Shown in pieces: positions 34,163 to 41,269 of a DNA stretch of 64,000 nt. Below the pieces are notes generated by a model. That model did not search any database. It saw only the letters and a list, made by a program, of their open reading frames with translations, and was not told the DNA's origin. Source of the stretch: Clostridia bacterium (GTDB taxonomy: Bacteria; Bacillota; Clostridia; TANB77; CAG-465); NCBI GenBank assembly GCA_900772475.1, contig CAAHEI010000074.1:1-64000 (forward strand). Reading direction: 5' to 3'. Positions within the stretch are counted from its first letter, which is position 1. The number at the start of each line of letters is the position of its first letter. Made by a program: the position numbers and the translations under genes.

Positions 34163-35893
34163 ATGGCGTTTTCTGATGAATTAAAAAATGGTGTAAAAAT
34201 AGATGTTGAGGGATATAACCAAGAGATTAATAATTATATTCCAAGACTTAAAGATGAGTATATAAAAGAGAATGACACTTTTATAGGTAATTATTTTTCC
34301 TCAAAGATTAAAGATTCTAATATTGATTTATCTGGAGTGCCTTATGAACGTAAAAAGGCAATGGCACTTAAGGAATTTGCTAAATATGATTTAGAGAATG
34401 GAACAAATTATGAAGAAGATTTTAACAAAGAGTATGAAAAATATTTAAATAAATTTGCAAAAAATAAAGAGAAGATTATTCATATTTTGATTCATACGCA
34501 AGATGAGTTTGCAGAAAAAATCAAAGAAACTGAGGAAAAACTTAATGAAGCAAGTGATGAATTATTTGAACAAAAAAAAGAAATTAAAGAAAAAGAAGAT
34601 AAAATCCAAGAGGAAAAAGATGCAATAGCAAATTTAAAAAGTGAAATTAAAGAAATAAATAAAGAACTTGAAATATTAAATGATAAAATAAAAGATTTGA
34701 CATTAGAAAAAGAAGCATTGGAAGAAAAGGAAGATTTATCCCCAGAAGAAAAAGAAAGACTAGAAGAAATTAAAAAAAGTTTAAATCCAATGATAGAAGA
34801 ATACGAAAGTAAAGAAAAGCTAAGAGATGGAAAAAATGATGAAATAAATACAAAAGATCAAAATATTAAAAATTTAGAAAAAGAAAAATCTGATTTACAA
34901 ACAAAACATACAGAATCACAGAAAATATATAATGATGCAAAGGAATCAGTTGAAAAAGCAAAGGAAGCATATGTAAAAAATGGAGAAGAAATTTTAAGGG
35001 TCGCAAAAGAAAATGATATAGATGTGGATGGAATTTTAAATAAAAAAACTAATGATGGAAAAGAAAATAAAGAAAAAATGAAAGATGAGAAAGTATCTAA
35101 AGATGCAAAAGCTGCGACTACAGGATCGGCTGGGGCTGTTGTAAATCCAGTGGAACAAGAGAGTGCTAAATTACCAACAAATTATTCTGCAGATGCCATG
35201 AATGATTTTGCTAGATGTTCAAATTCATCTGATAGAAAAGCTACATTTATAGATAACCCAGCAGGATATGCAGCATTATGTGATTCACTAAAGAATAGAA
35301 GTATGTTAAATTTTTGGAAAAATCATAGGGTAAAGAGAGCTTTAGCTGATAATAATAAAGAACTTTTAAAAAATATGAAGGACTCATCTGAATATTTAAT
35401 TTTATTAGATGATGCTTTAGGCTCTGATCTAAGTATTGAAGAAATGGAAATTTTTGAAAATTTATTTGATAAAGATTCTCCTGATAATATTTTAAATGGT
35501 TTTTCAAAATATACAGATAAAGATATGGAAAACTTATACAATGTTGTAAATAAACTTAACTCTAAAGACTTTAGCAATAATCCCGAACTTGCAAAAAAAA
35601 TTAATTCTGATATAATGCCATATATAAAAAGTGGAGTATTAAATGACCTTGCAAATAGGAAAATTCTTGGAAGATTTAACTCAAAATATGAAATGACAGG
35701 AAAAAATCAACGTATTAATTATATATCAAATGAACTTGCATCATATTCAGCTAAACATGGTATAAATTCAAATATTAAGGAAAATATCAATCCATTTACA
35801 TCCAGATTATATCAAGGAGTAAATAAAGAAGTACCTGTAAATAGCCAACCTACAAAAACACCAACTAAAAGTACTCCAGAAAAATCAAGATAA
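34163..35893 (+). CDS. Large coiled-coil protein of unknown function
   Basis: 576 residues, not recognised, no signal peptide and no membrane span. The N-terminal ~110 residues are helical and Tyr/Lys-rich. A long Glu/Lys coiled coil runs from about 115 to 290 (KETEEKLNEASDELFEQKKE and onward), with a Pro break at LSPEEKERLEE. A low-complexity Lys/Ala/Gly/Val link follows (~305-330), then a helical C-terminal domain (~340-545) and a Pro/Thr/Lys-rich tail. The layout suggests a cytoplasmic scaffold. AGGAGG precedes the ATG. It is cotranscribed with the 44-residue gene and an SDR gene. Confidence 0.6.
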   Translation: MAFSDELKNGVKIDVEGYNQEINNYIPRLKDEYIKENDTFIGNYFSSKIKDSNIDLSGVPYERKKAMALKEFAKYDLENGTNYEEDFNKEYEKYLNKFAKNKEKIIHILIHTQDEFAEKIKETEEKLNEASDELFEQKKEIKEKEDKIQEEKDAIANLKSEIKEINKELEILNDKIKDLTLEKEALEEKEDLSPEEKERLEEIKKSLNPMIEEYESKEKLRDGKNDEINTKDQNIKNLEKEKSDLQTKHTESQKIYNDAKESVEKAKEAYVKNGEEILRVAKENDIDVDGILNKKTNDGKENKEKMKDEKVSKDAKAATTGSAGAVVNPVEQESAKLPTNYSADAMNDFARCSNSSDRKATFIDNPAGYAALCDSLKNRSMLNFWKNHRVKRALADNNKELLKNMKDSSEYLILLDDALGSDLSIEEMEIFENLFDKDSPDNILNGFSKYTDKDMENLYNVVNKLNSKDFSNNPELAKKINSDIMPYIKSGVLNDLANRKILGRFNSKYEMTGKNQRINYISNELASYSAKHGINSNIKENINPFTSRLYQGVNKEVPVNSQPTKTPTKSTPEKSR

Positions 35894-36631
35894 ATGAAAA
35901 AAACAATACTTATTACAGGTGGTGCAAAAGGGATTGGAAAGAGAATTTCATTTGATTTTGCAAAAGCAGGATATAATGTTTGTATAAATTACAACAAATC
36001 TGAAAGAGAAGCTATGCTTTTAAAGGATGATCTAGCCAAAGAAGGTTGTAGTGTAGTTATATATAAAGCAGACATAACCAAAAATGAAGAAGTACACCAA
36101 ATGGTAAATGATGTTATTAATACTTTTGGAAAAATTGATGTGTTAGTAAATAATTCAGGTGTTTGTGATTATAACCTATTTACAGATATTAGTAATGAAA
36201 AGATAAAAGAATTAATCGATGTAAATATTTATGGCACTATAAATGTTACAAAAGAGGTTTTAAAACAGTCAATGATAAAAAATCACGAAGGTAATATTAT
36301 AAATATTTCATCTATTTGGGGAATAACAGGTGGCTCATGTGAAGTTATATACTCTATGACAAAAGCTGGGATAATAGGGTTTACAAAAGCCTTAGCAAAA
36401 GAAGTAAGTATGTCAGGAATTAGAGTTAATGCAGTTGCACCAGGAGCTATAAAAACAGAAATGATATCTAACTTAACAAATGATCAATTAGAAGAATTAA
36501 AAAGTGAAATACCGCTTAATAGGCTTGGGAATGTAGGAGATGTTTCAAATGCAGTAATGTTTCTAGCATCAGATAAATCAAGTTACATTACAGGTCAAGT
36601 TATAAGCCCAAATGGAGGTATGGTTATATAA
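35894..36631 (+). CDS. Short-chain dehydrogenase/reductase (FabG-like)
   Basis: 245 residues, classical SDR. ITGGAKGIGKRISFDFA (NADP binding), VLVNNSGVCDY (NNxG), NISSIWGITGG (catalytic Ser), YSMTKAGIIGFTKALAKEV (YxxxK) and VNAVAPGAIKTEM, ending in ITGQVISPNGGMVI. The fold resembles 3-oxoacyl-ACP reductase, but no fatty-acid genes are near, so the substrate is open. The ATG follows the upstream stop without a gap, so translation is probably coupled. Confidence 0.88.
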   Translation: MKKTILITGGAKGIGKRISFDFAKAGYNVCINYNKSEREAMLLKDDLAKEGCSVVIYKADITKNEEVHQMVNDVINTFGKIDVLVNNSGVCDYNLFTDISNEKIKELIDVNIYGTINVTKEVLKQSMIKNHEGNIINISSIWGITGGSCEVIYSMTKAGIIGFTKALAKEVSMSGIRVNAVAPGAIKTEMISNLTNDQLEELKSEIPLNRLGNVGDVSNAVMFLASDKSSYITGQVISPNGGMVI

Positions 36632-36632
36632 T

Positions 36633-36673
36633 AAAAAATTCGATCTTATGTTTTATATGGATCGAATTTTTTT
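36633..36673 (+). terminator. Terminator after the SDR gene
   Basis: AAAATTCGATC (36635-36645) pairs with GATCGAATTTT (36660-36670), with a 14-nt loop and more T. Confidence 0.85.
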
Positions 36674-36720
36674 ATTTTTATTGAAAATATCATAAGTTTA
36701 ATAAATTATATTTAATAATT

Positions 36721-36963
36721 TTATTTTTTTTCTCTGTTCATGTTTTCCCACTCTTTTAATTTTATTTTATATTCAATCATTTGAGTTAGATATTTATAAT
36801 ACATATACTGTTGTTCATAATACATATTTGGACTTACCATTTGTTGTACTTCCATACCAGGCATTGCTTGAGTTTGTGGAATATTTTGTGCTTGAGAATT
36901 TTGCATATTTGAATTTTGTAAATTAAAATTATATGGATCGAAAAATCCTTGAGTTTTATCCAT
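36721..36963 (-). CDS. Gln/Asn/Met/Tyr-rich small protein
   Basis: 80 residues. The N-terminal half is rich in Asn, Gln, Met and Pro (NLQNSNMQNSQAQNIPQTQA). The C-terminal half is a Tyr/Lys/Glu helix (MYYEQQYMYYKYLTQMIEYK). Start at 36963 is favoured because GGGAGG lies 10 bp before it; another ATG at 36972 is too close. Such composition is common in spore coat-type proteins, and the neighbour upstream is the sporulation gene ylbJ, but a coat role is only a guess. Confidence 0.5.
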   Translation of the reverse strand: MDKTQGFFDPYNFNLQNSNMQNSQAQNIPQTQAMPGMEVQQMVSPNMYYEQQYMYYKYLTQMIEYKIKLKEWENMNREKK

Positions 36964-37050
36964 TTTATTCATACCTCCCAAAAAATATATAAAAAATGTA
37001 TAAGTTAAATTATTTTATACATAATAATAATGTAAACACATTCAAAAAGT

Positions 37051-38220
37051 TTACCCCCCTTCTTTTTTGTGGCCTATATTTTTATAGGCTACTTTTTTTC
37101 GTATAACATAATATATAAACAAAAAAATGATTATTAAAAATGTAGATATCAAATATGAGATTTTCATATTGGAAATATAGTTTGCTCTTTCATAATTATC
37201 AATATCGCTATATACGCATATAGTTTCGTAATCAATTATATTTGTATATGTTAATACAATATATGTAATAACCATAGATAATATACCATGTATGAATTTT
37301 GAAATAACAAGCTTACTAAATGAAAAATTATATTTAGATATGCAAGAATATATTTGTGATATAATGCACATACCACTAAATCCAAGTAGAAATGATGTAA
37401 CAATTATTTTTGTCTTTATATCAAGCGTACTGTTTACAACGTTATTTGCACCACCAGTTACTTCAAATAATCCAGATATTATTGATGAAGTACTATTTGA
37501 AAAATTCATAAATTTTAGAATATTATCTAAAATGCAAAACAACAAATTAAAAATAATTATAAATCCTAAAATCATAGAGAGTGTTATAAAAGTATTTTTA
37601 ATACATTTTTTTATAATTTCAAATAAATTTTCATTTCTACTTTTATTATTTTGGTTAAAACTATTTAAATTTTGAACTTTTTTGTGTATAATAATAGAAG
37701 GTTGTTTTTTACGGATAAAAATACCAATTAATATAGATGAGATATAATGTGAGATTGCAAGAAGTATTCCTATATAAATATTATGAAAAATTCCAATTCC
37801 TATGGTAGATAGTATAAATGCAGGATTACAGTTGTTTATAAATAAAAGAAGTTTATCAGCTTCATATTTTAAAATCTCACTATCTTCGTAAAGTTTAGAT
37901 ACAGTTTTAGCACCCATTGGAAATCCACATAAAAAACCTGTTATAACAGCGGGAGATGACTTTTCTGAAATGTTGAAAAACTTTGATAAAAATTTGCCAC
38001 ATGTTTTTTGAATGGCTCCTAAAATATCTGTATTTAGTATAAATTCTGTAAAAAATATAAATGGAAAAAGAGATGGTATTATACTTGAAATAAATATAGA
38101 AACACTCTTTTTTACGTTTTCAAAGTTATCTTTTGAAAATATTAGTAATACTGAAAGTGATATACAAAAAATAACAATATTTGATATATTTTTTAGTTTA
38201 TAACTTTTATATATTTTCAT
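37051..38220 (-). CDS. ylbJ: Sporulation integral membrane protein YlbJ
   Basis: 389 residues, polytopic membrane protein of the nucleoside-recognition (Gate) superfamily. SIIPSLFPFIFFTEFIL, the Gate-type GFLCGFPMGAKTVSKLYED, FINNCNPAFILSTIG and LLGFSGMCIISQIYS are typical of YlbJ. In Bacillus and Clostridia YlbJ is a sigma-E-regulated protein needed for sporulation, proposed to help dipicolinic acid pass the outer forespore membrane. AGGTG precedes the ATG. Divergent from the methyltransferase gene with a 40-bp gap. Confidence 0.85.
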   Translation of the reverse strand: MKIYKSYKLKNISNIVIFCISLSVLLIFSKDNFENVKKSVSIFISSIIPSLFPFIFFTEFILNTDILGAIQKTCGKFLSKFFNISEKSSPAVITGFLCGFPMGAKTVSKLYEDSEILKYEADKLLLFINNCNPAFILSTIGIGIFHNIYIGILLAISHYISSILIGIFIRKKQPSIIIHKKVQNLNSFNQNNKSRNENLFEIIKKCIKNTFITLSMILGFIIIFNLLFCILDNILKFMNFSNSTSSIISGLFEVTGGANNVVNSTLDIKTKIIVTSFLLGFSGMCIISQIYSCISKYNFSFSKLVISKFIHGILSMVITYIVLTYTNIIDYETICVYSDIDNYERANYISNMKISYLISTFLIIIFLFIYYVIRKKVAYKNIGHKKEGG

Positions 38221-38260
38221 AGTAACACCTAAAAAATAATATGATAAAGGAGATATTATT

Positions 38261-39133
38261 ATGCTAGTTTCAAATGAATGGAAAGATTATGAATTACTTG
38301 ACATGGCAAAAGGACAAAAACTTGAAAAATGGGGTAAATATATATTAATAAGACCAGATCCACAAATTGTATGGGATAAAAAAACTAACCCAAAGTTATG
38401 GGAAAAGGCTGATGCAAAATACATAAGGAGTAATACAGGTGGAGGACATTGGGAAAAATATAGTAAAATTGATGAAAATTGGAGTATAAAATACAAAAAT
38501 TTAGTATTTAATCTAAAGCCAATGGGATTTAAACATACAGGTTTATTCCCAGAGCAGGCAGTAAATTGGGATTATATAATATCTAAAATATCACAAAGAA
38601 CTAAGAAAAATCAAGAAGTAAAAGTTTTAAATCTTTTTGCATATACTGGTGGTGCTACAGTTGCTGCTCTTAGTGCAGGAGCATCTGTTTGTCATGTTGA
38701 TTCATCACAAGGAATGGTAAACTGGGCAAAGGAAAATGTATCTTCAAGTGGACTTAGAGAAAGACCTGTACGATTTTTAGTAGATGATGTTGTAAAATTT
38801 GTAAATAGAGAGATAAGAAGAAATAACAAATATGACATGATAATTATGGATCCGCCATCATATGGTAGAGGAAAAAATGGTGAAGTATGGAGCATAGAAA
38901 AGGATATAAACAATTTGCTTTGTTTGTGTTCAAAAATTTTATCAGACAATCCTATTTCTGTTGTTATAAACACATATACTGGCGGACTGTCAGGTACAAT
39001 CATTGAGAATGTCGCAAAACTTGCTTTTAGTGAAAATAACCCTAAGAAAATATTTCACAATGAAATTGGTTTAAGGCAAAAGAATTCAGAATTTGTTCTT
39101 CCATGTGGAATAACAACTATTTGTGAATTTTAA
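38261..39133 (+). CDS. Class I SAM-dependent methyltransferase, RlmI/RlmK-like
   Basis: 290 residues. A Trp/Lys-rich N-terminal part (GKYILIRPDPQIVWDKKTN) resembles small RNA-binding modules. The methyltransferase core shows VLNLFAYTGGATVAALSAGA (SAM), HVDSSQGMVNWAKENV, FLVDDVVKFV and the catalytic motif DMIIMDPPSYGRG. This is the 5-methylcytosine type of the RlmI/RlmK group acting on 23S rRNA. The exact base target is not readable. AAAGGAG precedes the ATG. Confidence 0.82.
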   Translation: MLVSNEWKDYELLDMAKGQKLEKWGKYILIRPDPQIVWDKKTNPKLWEKADAKYIRSNTGGGHWEKYSKIDENWSIKYKNLVFNLKPMGFKHTGLFPEQAVNWDYIISKISQRTKKNQEVKVLNLFAYTGGATVAALSAGASVCHVDSSQGMVNWAKENVSSSGLRERPVRFLVDDVVKFVNREIRRNNKYDMIIMDPPSYGRGKNGEVWSIEKDINNLLCLCSKILSDNPISVVINTYTGGLSGTIIENVAKLAFSENNPKKIFHNEIGLRQKNSEFVLPCGITTICEF

Positions 39134-39139
39134 TATAAT

Positions 39140-39178
39140 CACAAAATACGGAAATAAAATGCCACAAAATACGGAAAT
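39140..39178 (+). repeat. Tandem 16-bp direct repeat
   Basis: CACAAAATACGGAAAT occurs at 39140-39155 and exactly again at 39163-39178 (period 23 bp), just downstream of the methyltransferase stop and before the DUF4143 gene relic. Confidence 0.8.
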
Positions 39179-39231
39179 GAAATATCTCAATATATTGAAA
39201 TATATGATTTCTTATTATATGCAATATTTAA

Positions 39232-39399
39232 TTTACTATATTATCGATGATAGATCCATCCCTTGCTGTAGCTGCTTTAGGAGTTTCTCCTAAAGAATTA
39301 ATGTTAGATATTAGGACTTTTGGTCTTTTATTTGAAAATCTTGTTAATAGAGATTTGAGTGTGTATGTAAACTCAATTGGAGGAAGTTTAAAAAATTAA
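39232..39399 (+). pseudogene. Relic of a DUF4143-domain ATPase gene
   Basis: A 55-codon open frame with no ribosome site. It encodes MIDPSLAVAALGVSPKELML, DIRTFGLLFENLVNRDLSVY and VNSIGGSLKN. This is the conserved centre of the DUF4143 domain (DPSLAxAxLGLSPExLLxDLxTFGxLFExLxxRDLRVYA) found in AAA-type ATPases of unknown function. The N-terminal P-loop part and the C-terminus are missing and the upstream frame has stops, so it is a deletion remnant. Confidence 0.75.
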
Positions 39400-39419
39400 C
39401 GAGGTTAATAAATTTTGTA

Positions 39420-39448
39420 TTGTAAATAAAAGTAAATTGTGGTAAAAT
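39420..39448 (+). promoter_or_regulatory. Promoter of rpoZ
   Basis: TTGTAA (39420-39425), 17 bp, TAAAAT (39443-39448). AAGGAGG precedes the rpoZ ATG. Confidence 0.5.
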
Positions 39449-39473
39449 ATATTGTAGTTTAAGGAGGAATATT

Positions 39474-39704
39474 ATGTTATCAGATCCAAATGTAAAAAAA
39501 ATAGTACCTAAAGTAGGAAATAGATATCAAGCTGCACTTGCAATTGCAAAAAGAGCAAGAGATATTGAAAAAAGAAGAGTAATCGAAAATGATCCAGATA
39601 TTACAGATGCTGTTGATATAGCTGGAAAAGAAATAGCAGAGGAAAAGGTTTTTGTAAAAATTAATGATAAATTTACTATAGAACCACATGAAGAACAACA
39701 TTAA
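39474..39704 (+). CDS. rpoZ: RNA polymerase omega subunit
   Basis: 76 residues. Omega stabilises the beta-prime subunit during RNA polymerase assembly. The family core is present: VGNRYQAALAIAKRARDIEK followed by DAVDIAGKEIAEEKV. It lies before glmM and priA; rpoZ near priA is a common Bacillota arrangement, usually with gmk and coaBC, which are absent here. Confidence 0.93.
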   Translation: MLSDPNVKKIVPKVGNRYQAALAIAKRARDIEKRRVIENDPDITDAVDIAGKEIAEEKVFVKINDKFTIEPHEEQH

Positions 39705-39736
39705 GAAAAAAGTTCTTCAAATAAAAAATAATTATT

Positions 39737-39766
39737 AAATATAGTGGCTATATAGCCACTATATTT
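39737..39766 (+). promoter_or_regulatory. Perfect hairpin in the rpoZ-glmM gap
   Basis: AAATATAGTGGCTA (39737-39750) pairs base for base with TAGCCACTATATTT (39753-39766). No T run follows; the glmM ribosome site (AAGGAAGG, 39776-39783) starts 10 bp later. It may be an attenuating or stabilising leader hairpin rather than a terminator. Confidence 0.6.
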
Positions 39767-39791
39767 GGTTATATTAAGGAAGGTGTTAATT

Positions 39792-41159
39792 TTGAAAAAA
39801 TATTTTGGGACAGATGGAATAAGAAGAGTGGCAAATACAGGCCTTACACCTGAACTAGCATATAAAGTGGCAAAAGCTGGAGCATATGTTTTAGCAAAAC
39901 ATGCTTCTAACACACCAACTATTTTAATAGGTAGAGATACAAGATTATCAGGAAATTTAATAGAAAGTGCTATGATTGCGGGATTTTTAAGTTATGGAGC
40001 AAATGTAAAAGTATTAGGAGTAATTCCTACACCTGCAGTAGCATACTTAACAAAAAAATTTGGTGCAGATGCTGGTGTTGTTATATCTGCTTCTCATAAC
40101 TCTTTTGAATTTAATGGAATAAAATTTTTTAGTAATAAGGGAATGAAAATACCAGATAGTATTGAAGAAGAAATTGAAGAAATTATGGATTCAGATAAAC
40201 TAAATGATTTAAACGCTAGCAATGATAAAATTGGTATATCTGAAAATAAAGAAGAAATGATTTCTGATTATGAGGAATTTATAGTACAAATTTTTGAAAA
40301 ATCTATTAAGGATAAATTACCAAGTGGATTTAAGGTTGTAATAGATACGGCAAATGGAGCAACATATAAAATAGCTGAAAAAATATTTACAAGACTTGGA
40401 ATTGAATTTAAAATAATAAACAATAATCCAAATGGTATAAATATTAATAAAGATTGTGGCTCTACGCATCTTGAAATGTTAAAAGAATATGTTACATCTA
40501 ATAAATATAATTTAGGTATTGCATACGATGGTGATGGAGATAGATGTTTAGCAGTAGATGAAAATGGAAATGAAATTAACGGAGATATTATGCTTGCAAT
40601 CTTATCTAAATACTTAAAGGAAGAAAACTCTCTAAAAAAAGATACAGTTGTAGCAACTGTAATGAGTAATTTAGGACTTGATATTTATTGTAAAAACAAT
40701 AATTTAAATCTTGAGAAAACAAACGTAGGAGATAGATATGTCTTAGAAGAAATGTTAAATAAAGAATATAACTTAGGTGGTGAACAATCAGGGCACATTA
40801 TATTCTTAGATTATAATCCTACAGGCGATGGAATTTTAACTTCACTTATGCTTATTAGAAACATGGTTAAATACAATAAAAAAGCTTCAGAACTTGCAAG
40901 TATTATAGATATCTATCCACAAGTTTTAGTAAATGCTAAAGTAGCTTTAGATAAGAAATATTTGTATAAAGAAGATAGTGAAATTACAAAAATGATACAA
41001 GAAGTAGAAGAAAAACTTAAAAATGAGGGAAGAGTACTTATTAGGCCATCAGGTACAGAACCTTTAGTTAGAGTAATGTTAGAAGGAAAAAATATAGATA
41101 AAATTACTCAGTATGCAAATGATATAGCACAAATTATTGAAAAGAAATCAAATTTATGA
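39792..41159 (+). CDS. glmM: Phosphoglucosamine mutase
   Basis: Converts glucosamine-6-phosphate to glucosamine-1-phosphate for UDP-GlcNAc synthesis. 455 residues from TTG 39792, chosen because AAGGAAGG is well spaced and the family start (KKYFGTDGIR) follows. Motifs: LIGRDTRLSG, phosphoserine loop VVISASHNSFEFNG, metal loop IAYDGDGDRCLAV, substrate loop LGGEQSGHIIF and phosphate loop RPSGTEPLVRVM. Usually found beside cdaA and cdaR; here it sits about 18 kb from cdaA, after rpoZ. Confidence 0.95.
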   Translation: MKKYFGTDGIRRVANTGLTPELAYKVAKAGAYVLAKHASNTPTILIGRDTRLSGNLIESAMIAGFLSYGANVKVLGVIPTPAVAYLTKKFGADAGVVISASHNSFEFNGIKFFSNKGMKIPDSIEEEIEEIMDSDKLNDLNASNDKIGISENKEEMISDYEEFIVQIFEKSIKDKLPSGFKVVIDTANGATYKIAEKIFTRLGIEFKIINNNPNGININKDCGSTHLEMLKEYVTSNKYNLGIAYDGDGDRCLAVDENGNEINGDIMLAILSKYLKEENSLKKDTVVATVMSNLGLDIYCKNNNLNLEKTNVGDRYVLEEMLNKEYNLGGEQSGHIIFLDYNPTGDGILTSLMLIRNMVKYNKKASELASIIDIYPQVLVNAKVALDKKYLYKEDSEITKMIQEVEEKLKNEGRVLIRPSGTEPLVRVMLEGKNIDKITQYANDIAQIIEKKSNL

Positions 41160-41185
41160 TAAATACTAATTAATGAGATTTACAT

Positions 41186-41220
41186 AGCATTCATACTTTA
41201 AAAGTATGGATGCTTTTCTT
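41186..41220 (+). terminator. Terminator after glmM
   Basis: AGCATTCATACTTT (41186-41199) pairs with AAAGTATGGATGCT (41201-41214) with one G-U pair, followed by TTTTCTT. Its last bases overlap the -35 box of the priA promoter. Confidence 0.85.
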
Positions 41221-41247
41221 GACACTAAAACTTATGTTTGGTATAAT
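41219..41247 (+). promoter_or_regulatory. Consensus promoter of priA
   Basis: TTGACA (41219-41224), exactly 17 bp, TATAAT (41242-41247), followed by AGAGGTG and the ATG at 41270. Confidence 0.8.
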
Positions 41248-41269
41248 GTACCTAATTAAGAGGTGTAGT

